Positions 56,504-64,000 of a DNA stretch of 64,000 bases are shown here, piece by piece; position 1 is the stretch's first letter; every line of letters starts with the position of its first letter. This stretch comes from Polaromonas sp. (GTDB lineage: Bacteria > Pseudomonadota > Gammaproteobacteria > Burkholderiales > Burkholderiaceae_C). The position numbers and the translations under genes were made by a program. Where the stretch lies: contig NZ_JABBPC010000035.1 in the NCBI RefSeq assembly GCF_012927485.1, forward strand, positions 1 to 64,000, in the 5' to 3' direction. The notes under the pieces were generated by a model, which saw nothing but the letters and a program-made list of their open reading frames with translations, searched no databases and was not told where the DNA came from.

Positions 56504-57028
56504 TTAATGGCGCGGCACAAAATCCGCCACGCGGCCGGCATCGTCAAGCTGCACCTGGCAGGCTTGTGTCATGCGCTCTTTCAGTCGCAGGCGTGCGCGC
56601 TGCAAGCGTGACTTGGCTGCGCTCAGGCTCAGCCCGCGCGCAGCGGCGAATTGCGCTTGAGGTATGCCTTGCAGGTCACACTGGGTGATAGCGTCGCGGT
56701 CCTCGTCGCTCAACTCCAACAGCACCCGCGGCAGGCAGGAGGTGAGGCTATCGACGGTGTCCGTTTCATCCGCCGGCGTGGCCAAGTCCTCGGGTAAATC
56801 CACCGTCTCACGGACCACGCGCAATTGATCGGCCAGCGTGTTGCGCGCCACCTCAAACAGCCAGGCGCGCGCGTTGTGGACCGAGCAGAAGCGTTCGCCC
56901 TGGCGCAGCGCTTTCAGGAACAAGTCCTGCATCAGGTCGTCGGCTTCCGCCGCATTACTCAGGCGGCGCCGCGCCCAGTTATGTAACTCGCCCTTGTGAG
57001 CCGCCCAGGCAGTGGTCAGACAGTTCAT
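56504..57028 (-). CDS. ECF-type RNA polymerase sigma factor
   Basis: 174 residues. Region 2 is visible as AEADDLMQDLFLKAL with ARAWLFEVARNTLADQLR, and region 4 as ITQCDLQGIPQAQFAAARGL and SAAKSRLQRARLRLKE. It resembles SigZ-type sigma factors. No anti-sigma gene is next to it: the upstream gene is amn and the downstream ones are the thioredoxin fragment and the 416-residue membrane protein. The C-terminus carries a short tail with one Cys and VADFVPRH, which may be a sensor appendage. Targets are unknown. Confidence 0.85.
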   Translation of the reverse strand: MNCLTTAWAAHKGELHNWARRRLSNAAEADDLMQDLFLKALRQGERFCSVHNARAWLFEVARNTLADQLRVVRETVDLPEDLATPADETDTVDSLTSCLPRVLLELSDEDRDAITQCDLQGIPQAQFAAARGLSLSAAKSRLQRARLRLKERMTQACQVQLDDAGRVADFVPRH

Positions 57029-57102
57029 GGTGAGTCAATAAGTGGCGGCGTCCCAGCGATCGGGCCGGTGAAGGGCCCGCGCGCGAGCGCGAAACCGTGG
57101 GC

Positions 57103-58602
57103 CTACTGGAATGCCACCTCCGAAAAACTGCGTAGCTTGCGGCTATGCAACTGGCTGATGCCTTGGCCGCGCAGCAGTTCGATAGCGCGAATCCCGATGC
57201 GCAAGTGCTGATCAACGCGCTCGCGGTAAAAATGGTTGGCCATACCCGGCAGTTTGATTTCGCCATGCAGGGGTTTGTCGCTGACACATAGCAAGGTCCC
57301 GTAGGGCACACGAAAGCGAAAACCGTTGGCGGAAATGGTGGCGCTTTCCATATCCAGTGCGATCGCCCGGCTCTGGCTGAAGCGACGTTGCACCAGGTTG
57401 CTGGGCAACAACTCCCAGTTGCGGTTGTCGGTTGAGGCCACGGTCCCCGTGCGCATGATGCGTTTGAGTTCCAGGCCCTCTGCGTGTGTCACGTCTTGTA
57501 CCGCCTGCTCAAGCGCCAGCTGGATTTCAGCCAGCGCGGGGATCGGCACCCACAGCGGCAGTTCTTCGTCAAGCACGTGGTCCTCGCGCACATAACCGTG
57601 GGCCAGCACATAGTCGCCAAGCTGCTGGCTATTGCGCAGACCCGCGCAATGGCCCAGCATGATCCAGGCGTGCGGCCGCAACACGGCGATGTGGTCGGTG
57701 ATGTTTTTGGCGTTGGCGGGCCCTACGCCGATATTGACCATCGTGATGCCGGTGCGGTCCGAACGCAGCAGGTGGTAAGCCGGCATTTGCGGCTGGCGCG
57801 GCGGCGCTACCCCCAATTCGTCGCCCGCCAGAGCGGGCAAACCGACGCGGCGCGTCACCACATTGCCGGGCTCCACAAAAGCGATGTACTCGCTGTGGGG
57901 ATCGGCCATCGTCTCGTGGCCGAAGCGCACGAACTCGTCAATATAAAACTGGTAATTGGTGAACAGTACAAAGTTCTGGTACCACTCCGGCGACGTACCG
58001 GTGTAGTGACGCAAACGCTGCAGCGAGTAGTCCACGCGCGCGGCGGTAAACAACGCCAGCGGTTGCGGCTCACCGGGGCGCGGTTCAAACGTTCCGTTGG
58101 CGATGCCGTCGTCCATGGCCGCCAAGTCGGGCAAGTCAAAGACATCCCGCATCAAGAGCCGGCGCGCCGCACTCATCGTGCCCTCGATGTGGTCATTCTC
58201 GGCAAACGAGAAGTGGATAGGAATCGCCTGGGTACTGGTGCCCACCTCCAGTTCAACGTTATGGTTTTGCAGCAGCAGCCGGAATTGCTCGAGGTAATAG
58301 TCGCCATACAGGTCAGGCCGGGTCAGCGTGGTTTCATAGTGGCCTGGCCCAGCCACAAAGCCATAACTGAGTTGCGAAATGTCTGGCGTTTCAAGAATAG
58401 CGCGCGCCACCGTATCGGTGTGAATGCGTACGAAGGGGTAGCAGGCGCGCACATGGCCAGACAGCGTTTCACCTGCTACGTAGCGTTGCATGGCCTCGCG
58501 CAAATGGGCAATCTGCTGCTCGTAAATGGTCCGGACCTGTGCCAGCGCGGCAGCAGGGTCGTGGTAGCGGATGGGGGCGATGAAAGGCGGGAGGTAGGGC
58601 AT
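57103..58602 (-). CDS. amn: AMP nucleosidase
   Basis: 499 residues (E. coli 484). It hydrolyses AMP to adenine and ribose 5-phosphate. The N-terminal AMP nucleosidase domain ([20 protein letters not shown]) is followed by a purine nucleoside phosphorylase-like domain, with [20 protein letters not shown], and [20 protein letters not shown] near the end. ATG 58602 is chosen because the conserved sequence begins there; the frame extends to 58722. It is divergent from phnC with a 107-base spacer. Confidence 0.94.
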   Translation of the reverse strand: MPYLPPFIAPIRYHDPAAALAQVRTIYEQQIAHLREAMQRYVAGETLSGHVRACYPFVRIHTDTVARAILETPDISQLSYGFVAGPGHYETTLTRPDLYGDYYLEQFRLLLQNHNVELEVGTSTQAIPIHFSFAENDHIEGTMSAARRLLMRDVFDLPDLAAMDDGIANGTFEPRPGEPQPLALFTAARVDYSLQRLRHYTGTSPEWYQNFVLFTNYQFYIDEFVRFGHETMADPHSEYIAFVEPGNVVTRRVGLPALAGDELGVAPPRQPQMPAYHLLRSDRTGITMVNIGVGPANAKNITDHIAVLRPHAWIMLGHCAGLRNSQQLGDYVLAHGYVREDHVLDEELPLWVPIPALAEIQLALEQAVQDVTHAEGLELKRIMRTGTVASTDNRNWELLPSNLVQRRFSQSRAIALDMESATISANGFRFRVPYGTLLCVSDKPLHGEIKLPGMANHFYRERVDQHLRIGIRAIELLRGQGISQLHSRKLRSFSEVAFQ

Positions 58603-58649
58603 GGGGCTTATTGTGCTACGCCGTGGCAGGGGGGATGAAATGTCAGGGC

Positions 58650-58670
58650 TTGACACGAAAACGACACATT
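58650..58670 (+). promoter_or_regulatory. Possible Pho box before phnC
   Basis: TTGACACGAAAACGACACAT contains two GACAC units 11 bases apart, and an upstream TGTCA at 58641 adds a third, spaced 10 bases. This recalls the direct-repeat arrangement of PhoB sites. The match to the consensus is partial. It lies 40 bases before the phnC ATG. Confidence 0.35.
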
Positions 58671-58709
58671 GCGGCCCTAGATTCAAGCGCTTCAACACCG
58701 GGAAAAACG

Positions 58710-59573
58710 ATGGAAGCTGCAATTCAAATCAACACACTGAGCAAAACCTTCGCCAATGGCCGCAAAGCCTTGCAGCGGATTGATCTGAGCATTGCCCCCG
58801 GTGAAATGGTGGCGCTGATCGGGGCTTCAGGGTCCGGAAAATCCACTTTGCTGCGGCATATGGCAGGCCTGATGGCGGGCGATACGTCGGCATCGGGGTC
58901 GATCGTCATTCACGGCCGGACGGTGCAGTGCAACGGAAAAATTGCTTCCAACATCCGGTCGGTTCGATCCGGTATTGGCTTCGTTTTTCAGCAGTTCAAC
59001 CTGGTGGGCCGCTTGCCGGTGATCGTCAATGTGCTGGCCGGCACGCTGCACCGGATGCCATTGTGGAGAAGTCTGACGCGCTGGTTTACACCCCAGGAAA
59101 GGGCCAACGGCATTGAAGCCCTGCGCCGCGTCGGTATTGCCGACTGTTGGGCTCAGCGCGCCTCCACCCTTTCAGGAGGCCAACAGCAGCGCGCCGCCAT
59201 TGCACGGGCGATGGTGCAGGGTGCCAACGTCGTGCTGGCGGATGAGCCCATTGCCTCGCTTGATCCCGAGTCGTCGCGCAAGGTCATGGATATCCTGGCA
59301 CGCGTCAACCGGGAAGATAAATGCACTGTGGTGGTGTCGCTGCATCAAGTCAATGTCGCCATGAAGTATTGCGTCCGCACGGTCGCCCTGCATCAGGGAA
59401 AAGTCGTTTATGACGGCCCCTCGATCGGGCTGACGCCCGCGGTGCTGCGGGAACTGTATGGGGCAGAAGCCGATGACATCTTGTCCCTTGGCGATGCAAT
59501 TTCCAGCTTGGAAGACAAAGCAAGACCCCACCCTCATCTCGCATGGCCGGTGCCCCTGGCGCAGGCCGCCTGA
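58710..59573 (+). CDS. phnC: PhnC, ATPase of phosphonate ABC importer
   Basis: 287 residues. Walker A is GASGSGKST from residue 38; the signature is [18 protein letters not shown] and Walker B is [29 protein letters not shown] is typical of PhnC. It powers uptake of phosphonates. ATG 58710 is chosen by homology ([14 protein letters not shown]). phnD follows after 35 bases, so the three import genes form one transcript. Confidence 0.95.
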   Translation: MEAAIQINTLSKTFANGRKALQRIDLSIAPGEMVALIGASGSGKSTLLRHMAGLMAGDTSASGSIVIHGRTVQCNGKIASNIRSVRSGIGFVFQQFNLVGRLPVIVNVLAGTLHRMPLWRSLTRWFTPQERANGIEALRRVGIADCWAQRASTLSGGQQQRAAIARAMVQGANVVLADEPIASLDPESSRKVMDILARVNREDKCTVVVSLHQVNVAMKYCVRTVALHQGKVVYDGPSIGLTPAVLRELYGAEADDILSLGDAISSLEDKARPHPHLAWPVPLAQAA

Positions 59574-59608
59574 ACTTCAGCTCGTTTCAACTTACCAAGG
59601 AATTGTTC

Positions 59609-60574
59609 ATGATTAAAAAGCTGCTGGCCGGCCTGGCCGTGACTGCGCTGATCGCATCAGCGCCCGCAGGCGCGCAGGAATTGAAAGAACTCAATTTCGG
59701 CATCATCTCGACCGAATCCTCGCAGAATCTCAAGCCATACTGGCAGCCCGTGCTTGAAGACATGGCTAAAAAGACAGGCTACAAAGTGAATGCCTTCTTT
59801 GCCTCGGACTATGCAGGCATCATCGAAGGAATGCGTTTTGGCAAAGTGCATGTGGCCTGGTTCGGTAACAAGTCGGCGATGGAGGCTGTGGACCGGGCCG
59901 GCGGCGAGGTGTTCGCGCAGATGGTTAACGCCGACGGCACCCAGGGCTACTACTCACACCTCCTCGTGCACAAAGACAGCCCGATCAAGTCGCTGGAGGA
60001 TGTGCTCAAGAACGCAAAAAATCTGTCGTTCGGCAACGGCGACCCCAACTCGACCTCGGGCTACCTGGTGCCTGCCTATTATGTTTTTGCGATAAACAAG
60101 TTGGATGCCAAAACTGCATTCAAGGTCACGCGCAGCGCGAACCATGAGAGCAACGCCCTGGCAGTGGCCAACAAACAGGTGGACGTCGCAACCTGCAACA
60201 GTGAAACCATGGACAAGCTGAAGGTGACCATGCCCGACAAGTTCAACGCCCTCCGCACGGTGTGGACCTCGCCCCTGATTCCGCTGGACCCGCTGGTGAT
60301 GCGCAAAGACCTCCCTGAGGCCGAAAAACTGAAGATCAAAGAGTTTTTCTACAGCTATGGCAAGGGTTCCCAGCAGGAAAAAGACAACCTGATGAAGCTT
60401 TCCAAGCTGTCGGGCTTCAAGCCGTCGACCAACGCGCAATTGATCCCGATTCGCCAACTTGAACTCTTCAAGGAAAAAAGCAAGTTTGAGGCGGATGCTG
60501 CCCTGCCGGCTGCCGAGAAGCAAAGCAAGCTCACCGAGATCGACCGCAAGCTCGCCGAGCTGGCGAAGAACTGA
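59609..60574 (+). CDS. phnD: PhnD, phosphonate-binding periplasmic protein
   Basis: 321 residues with a signal peptide ending near APAGA (residue 21). The PhnD pattern [20 protein letters not shown], then [20 protein letters not shown] and [19 protein letters not shown] are all present. It binds phosphonates such as 2-aminoethylphosphonate in the periplasm. CCAAGGA precedes the ATG. It lies between phnC and phnE in standard order. Confidence 0.95.
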   Translation: MIKKLLAGLAVTALIASAPAGAQELKELNFGIISTESSQNLKPYWQPVLEDMAKKTGYKVNAFFASDYAGIIEGMRFGKVHVAWFGNKSAMEAVDRAGGEVFAQMVNADGTQGYYSHLLVHKDSPIKSLEDVLKNAKNLSFGNGDPNSTSGYLVPAYYVFAINKLDAKTAFKVTRSANHESNALAVANKQVDVATCNSETMDKLKVTMPDKFNALRTVWTSPLIPLDPLVMRKDLPEAEKLKIKEFFYSYGKGSQQEKDNLMKLSKLSGFKPSTNAQLIPIRQLELFKEKSKFEADAALPAAEKQSKLTEIDRKLAELAKN

Positions 60575-60582
60575 GCCTGCCG

Positions 60583-61392
60583 GTGCGTACCCCTGCTCAT
60601 CTTCCGGTGGAGTCGCTGCGAGTGCTACCCCAAGTGCCGCGCGCCAACCTGCTCGGCCTGATGGCTTGGGGCGTGCTGATTGCGCTGCTGGCGGGCTCGT
60701 GGAAAGGTGCGGACATGCGTCCGCTCGATCTGCTGCGGGATTCGGGCAATATGGTCGAGTACGCCGCCAGTTTTTTTCCGCCCAACTTCCGGGAGTGGCG
60801 CTATTACCTGCAGGAGATGGTGGTGACGGTGCAGATAGCGCTCTGGGGCACCGCGATCGCCGTGGTCTGCGCCGTGCCACTGGCCTTGTTGTGTTCAACC
60901 AATATCGCGCCGGTCTGGGTCAGGCAACCGGTGCGACGCCTGATGGACGCAGCGCGCGCAATCAATGAGATGGTGTTCGCGATGTTGTTCATCGTCGCCG
61001 TGGGCCTGGGGCCGTTTGCCGGCGTGCTGGCGCTGTGGATTCATACCACCGGCATTCTGGCAAAACTGTTTTCGGAGGCCGTCGAAGCGATCGACCCGCA
61101 GCCGGTCGAGGGCATCCGCGCCACTGGCGCCAATGCGCTGGAGGAAATACTCTACGGCGTCATTCCCCAGGTGCTTCCGCTTTGGATTTCTTATACCCTT
61201 TACCGCTTCGAGTCCAATGTGCGCTCGGCCTCAGTCGTGGGCATGGTCGGGGCCGGCGGTATCGGCGTGGTGTTGTGGGAAATCATTCGCAGCTTTCAGT
61301 ACGCGGAAACCTGCGCGGTGATGATCATCATTGTCATCACGGTGAGCGTCATCGACCTGATTTCGGCCCGTATCCGCAAAGCGTTAATTTAA
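60583..61392 (+). CDS. phnE: PhnE, permease of phosphonate ABC importer
   Basis: 269 residues, about six membrane spans. The EAA-type loop [20 protein letters not shown] (about residues 169-188) and the [20 protein letters not shown] segment are typical. It starts at GTG 60583, 8 bases after phnD. It is the last gene of the run; the 167 bases beyond, up to convergent phnN, hold no clear hairpin. Confidence 0.94.
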   Translation: MRTPAHLPVESLRVLPQVPRANLLGLMAWGVLIALLAGSWKGADMRPLDLLRDSGNMVEYAASFFPPNFREWRYYLQEMVVTVQIALWGTAIAVVCAVPLALLCSTNIAPVWVRQPVRRLMDAARAINEMVFAMLFIVAVGLGPFAGVLALWIHTTGILAKLFSEAVEAIDPQPVEGIRATGANALEEILYGVIPQVLPLWISYTLYRFESNVRSASVVGMVGAGGIGVVLWEIIRSFQYAETCAVMIIIVITVSVIDLISARIRKALI

Positions 61393-61559
61393 AAATTGCC
61401 GGGTTATTGCGAATGAAGCAGCGTACGTTGCAACCCGCCTAACGGGGTCCTCAGCAGGTGGGCTGCAGCGCGAGTTAGTGGTAGCAGCACCATTGCGCCA
61501 TTCGACTTATCTTCTTGCAGCTACGGGATTACTGCCCGGCATCGACCGGGAAGGAAACT

Positions 61560-62099
61560 TTAGACTGAGCCGCTCAGGTAGTCTGCCAAGCGGCGTCCGG
61601 CGGCGGCCAACTCCGCGTCGTTGACGATCACACAGTCTGCTTTCATTTCCTCAAAACGTGCGTTGCGCGCCAGTCGTTCGGCGACGGCACTTGATCCGTC
61701 CCTGCCGCGCTGCCTCAGGCGGTCGGCCAACTGGTCTGGCGCTGCTGTGATGTGCACCACCCGCACCCCCGGCAAAGGCGGGAGTTGGTTGACGTGGCTG
61801 CGGGAACCGTTTATCACCACGATGCGTCCCGCGTTCACGTCTGCCGCATAGTGTTGCCCAATGCCGTAGAAAAAACCATGCGCCTGCCAATGCCAGCACA
61901 GGCCGCCGGCCTGCGCCAACGCGTGGAAGTCGGATTCAGTCACGGGGTCGTGGTCTGAACCTGCCTGCATGGCGCGCGTCACCAGGCGGCGTGAAAACAC
62001 AATAGTCTGCCGGGATGACAAGGCCTGACGCGCCGAGGCGATGACGCTGTCTTTACCGGCTCCTGACGGGCCACAGACAAACACCCAGGCCCCGCTCAT
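61560..62099 (-). CDS. phnN: PhnN, ribose 1,5-bisphosphate phosphokinase
   Basis: 179 residues. It makes PRPP from ribose 1,5-bisphosphate, the end product of C-P lyase action on the phosphonate ribose adduct. The P-loop is GPSGAGKDS (residues 10-18), followed by RRLVTRAMQAGSDHDPVTES, a guanylate-kinase-like arrangement typical of PhnN. The start overlaps the stop of the DUF1045 gene (ATGA). It converges on phnE. Confidence 0.94.
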   Translation of the reverse strand: MSGAWVFVCGPSGAGKDSVIASARQALSSRQTIVFSRRLVTRAMQAGSDHDPVTESDFHALAQAGGLCWHWQAHGFFYGIGQHYAADVNAGRIVVINGSRSHVNQLPPLPGVRVVHITAAPDQLADRLRQRGRDGSSAVAERLARNARFEEMKADCVIVNDAELAAAGRRLADYLSGSV

Positions 62100-62791
62100 G
62101 CGGACAGCGCCACGTCAGCAATTCGCTGAAACGCTGCCCCCGGCGTTCTTTCGACAAAAAGACACAGGTGGTCGAGCGACAGCGCAGGGCCCCGGTTGAG
62201 TTGGGACACGCTTTCCGTCAACGCGTGGCCGACGCGTGATGCTGCAGAACTCTCCATCGGCCCGCTCAGTGTCAAGTGAAAGCGAAACCGATCCATGACA
62301 TACGGGTAGCCGTACAGGGCCAGCAACTCGGCCTCACGCGCATCGAGATTCAGGTTGCCGCGTCGAGCGAGGTCGGTCGCCCGAAGGGCTGCACGGAAGT
62401 CGTCAAGTTCAAGCACGCACGCGCTCGCAAGCGCCTGCAGTCCGGCATGGTTGGTGTCGGGAATGAGCGCCACAAAATTGCCCAGTGTGGCTACGCGCAG
62501 CGGGCTTAGTACGACCGGCTCCAGGGTGCTTGCAAGCTTGCGCAGGCGCGCCAGAAGGCCGGTCTCGTCATGCGTGGCGGCCAGTCGGAATGGCGGTTTC
62601 AAGGTGGCGTGGAATCCATAGCGCCGGGGTTCGGCGGTGATTCGTGCGAGCTCTGCCGGCGGGATATCTTCAAGCTGCGGTTGCGGCAATGCGCTGTGAT
62701 CGTATTCGTTGCGACCCAGCCAGTGAGCACCGAATTCCCACCAGGGAGAGTGCCTTTTTGGGGAAAAATAAACCGCATACCGCGCGCTCAT
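62096..62791 (-). CDS. DUF1045 phosphonate-locus 2H phosphoesterase
   Basis: 231 residues. Two histidine motifs, H61-A-T-L (YGFHATLKPPF) and H-L-T-L (RFRFHLTLSGPM), mark the 2H phosphoesterase superfamily. The gene is a regular companion of phnN in C-P lyase clusters, where related proteins are thought to act on cyclic phosphate intermediates, in the role of PhnP. ATG 62791 overlaps the phnF stop. The exact reaction is not fixed by the sequence. Confidence 0.88.
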   Translation of the reverse strand: MSARYAVYFSPKRHSPWWEFGAHWLGRNEYDHSALPQPQLEDIPPAELARITAEPRRYGFHATLKPPFRLAATHDETGLLARLRKLASTLEPVVLSPLRVATLGNFVALIPDTNHAGLQALASACVLELDDFRAALRATDLARRGNLNLDAREAELLALYGYPYVMDRFRFHLTLSGPMESSAASRVGHALTESVSQLNRGPALSLDHLCLFVERTPGAAFQRIADVALSA

Positions 62792-63549
62792 GCGAGATCC
62801 CCTGCACTGACGACGAGCTGAACCCGGTCGCCGCAAAACACCGTCTCGCCGTACTTGATGGGCTGGCCCTGCATATCTTCATCCAGACACTCCACACACA
62901 GTAGCGGCCGGGTGCTGAGCTGCTTCAGCAGCCGAGCGGTTTCGCTCGAAGGCATTTGCGTGGTGATGCGACTTTCCGCGCGAACATAGTCCTGAACGCC
63001 AAAATGGCGCAGGATTTCCGTGGTGTGCGTGTCGCTATGGAGCATGTCGAGCAAGCCGGCGAATCGCAGCGCCGGGTAATAGGCGGTCGCCAGTCCGATC
63101 GGTTCACCATTCGCCTCATCGAGCATTTCAACCATCAGTACTTTCGCGGATTTGTCCAGCTTGAGCTCATGCGCTGCGCGCTCAGGGGCCAGAATTTCCC
63201 GGGCTGTCAGTAACTGGTTACTGGGTAGCAGGCCCTGACGACGCAAGTTTTCACTGAAGCGGGTTCGGCGCGAGAGCGCGTAGTCAAGCAACTCGTGCTG
63301 AACAAACATGCCGCGTCCCGGTTCGATGCGCACCAGGCCATCGACCTGCAAGGCCGCAACGGCTTGGCGCAGCGTATGGCGGTTGACCCCAAAGCGCGCG
63401 GCGAGTTCATTTTCGCTGGGCAGGCGACCGGTTGCGGTGAAAGCGCGATCGCGAATTTCGGTGCGGAGCGTATCCGCAATCTGCTTCCAGACCGAGACGC
63501 CACTGCGCCGGCCGGGCGCGCTGAAAAGGGAAGGTTCGCTTGTCATCAT
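62788..63549 (-). CDS. phnF: PhnF, GntR/HutC-family regulator of phosphonate genes
   Basis: 253 residues. The winged helix domain is at about residues 18-85 (LPSENELAARFGVNRHTLRQ, then AVAALQVDGLVRIEPGRGMF), followed by a UTRA effector domain. It is divergent from phnG with 96 bases between, where it should bind. It begins a left-pointing set phnF-DUF1045-phnN with overlapping ends. The first codons are ATG ATG. Confidence 0.93.
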   Translation of the reverse strand: MMTSEPSLFSAPGRRSGVSVWKQIADTLRTEIRDRAFTATGRLPSENELAARFGVNRHTLRQAVAALQVDGLVRIEPGRGMFVQHELLDYALSRRTRFSENLRRQGLLPSNQLLTAREILAPERAAHELKLDKSAKVLMVEMLDEANGEPIGLATAYYPALRFAGLLDMLHSDTHTTEILRHFGVQDYVRAESRITTQMPSSETARLLKQLSTRPLLCVECLDEDMQGQPIKYGETVFCGDRVQLVVSAGDLA

Positions 63550-63645
63550 TTGGTCATGTTGTCCGGTTGAACTAGGCGTTACGAGAACACACGGCGAGTG
63601 CTGGTGGCCACTGACTTAACTCTAATGACTGATTTAGACATCTGT

Positions 63646-64000
63646 ATGACAAACCAGGCAATGACTCCAAACAATGAGCAACGCAGGCAATGGCTGGGAG
63701 TGCTCGCAAGAGCCAGCCGGCCGGCGCTCGAGGACGCGTTGATGCGGATGGCGGACTTGCCACCGATCGACTACGTCAGGCCAGCCGAGTCCGGCATGGT
63801 CATGCTGCGTGGGCGTGTCGGGGGCACCGGCGATGCGTTCAATCTCGGAGAGGCCAGCGTAACGCGCTGCGCCTTGCGGGTCGGTGCTGGCGCGCTGGGC
63901 GTGGGTTATGCGCTCGGTCGTGACCGCCGCAAGACTGAGCTGGTTGCCATTTTTGATGCGTTGTTGCAAGACGAGGGACGACAGGCCCGGACTGAACGCG
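63646..64000 (+). CDS. phnG: PhnG, C-P lyase subunit, 3' end outside the window
   Basis: 118 codons are visible before the window edge; the usual length is about 150. The PhnG pattern is clear: QRRQWLGVLARASRPALEDA, VRPAESGMVMLRGRVGGTGD, FNLGEASVTRCAL, and GYALGRDRRKTELVAIFDAL. With PhnH, I and L it couples phosphonate to ATP ribose. The start could be ATG 63646 or 63661. More C-P lyase genes (phnHIJKLM) are expected beyond the edge; this is inferred. Confidence 0.92.
   Translation, partial: MTNQAMTPNNEQRRQWLGVLARASRPALEDALMRMADLPPIDYVRPAESGMVMLRGRVGGTGDAFNLGEASVTRCALRVGAGALGVGYALGRDRRKTELVAIFDALLQDEGRQARTER

Noticed and set aside
63604-63611. GTGGCCAC palindrome between phnF and phnG as PhnF operator
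   Set aside because: Eight-base palindromes are frequent at this base composition and it does not resemble known HutC-type sites.
1-64000. CRISPR arrays, tRNA or rRNA genes, prophage
   Set aside because: No regularly spaced repeats, cloverleaf-like sequences or phage structural genes were seen.

Overview
The window is chromosomal DNA of high G+C content from a proteobacterium, most likely a betaproteobacterium of the order Burkholderiales (Comamonadaceae-like). The pointers are a fused LivM-LivG transporter protein, a hpf-ptsN-hprK block, the leuS-lptE pair, a complete ccoNOQP operon with Fnr and HemN, and a three-subunit transhydrogenase. The taxonomic call is inferred from gene content. 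No 16S gene, tRNA, CRISPR array or replication origin was seen.

Region 1 (1-16.4 kb) is mainly a phenylacetate degradation locus. After the 3' end of a MipA/OmpV-like outer membrane protein, paaY points left and a run of genes points right: paaG, paaI, paaK, paaABCDE, paaR (TetR family), a branched-chain-amino-acid-type ABC transporter and paaZ. The paaY-paaG interval holds a near-perfect PaaR-type palindrome and a perfect FNR-type palindrome, so the pathway may respond to both phenylacetyl-CoA and oxygen. paaF, paaH and paaJ are absent from the locus. A strong terminator lies between the transporter's binding-protein gene and its permease genes.

Region 2 (16.4-35.7 kb) is mostly housekeeping: mnmA and a NUDIX gene, a LysR gene divergent from mmsA, pntA-pntAB-pntB, fadD, an MTA/SAH nucleosidase, hpf-ptsN-hprK, a decayed IS5-type element, fur divergent from bamE, dapB, an ExbB/ExbD-type pair, leuS and lptE. 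Region 3 (35.8-46.8 kb) is a full cbb3 oxidase island: ccoI, ccoS, ccoNOQP, ccoG, a FixH-like gene, a small membrane protein, fnr, hemN and a TauE/SafE-type protein. FNR boxes lie before ccoN and between fnr and hemN.

Region 4 (46.9-57 kb) looks like an accessory segment. It starts with a broken IS256-type element. Then follow a Cys-containing conserved hypothetical, an L,D-transpeptidase, two zinc alcohol dehydrogenases flanking a bifunctional NAD(P)HX repair enzyme, a succinate-semialdehyde dehydrogenase, small relic-like ORFs, an unrecognised 416-residue membrane protein, a thioredoxin-like fragment and an ECF sigma factor. Region 5 (57.1-64 kb) holds AMP nucleosidase and a phosphonate locus. 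phnCDE points right, phnF-DUF1045-phnN points left, and phnG, the first C-P lyase gene, runs off the right edge. The least explained items are the FNR-like site in the paa promoter, the 416-residue membrane protein near the ECF sigma factor, and long G tracts inside mnmA, dapB and hemN.
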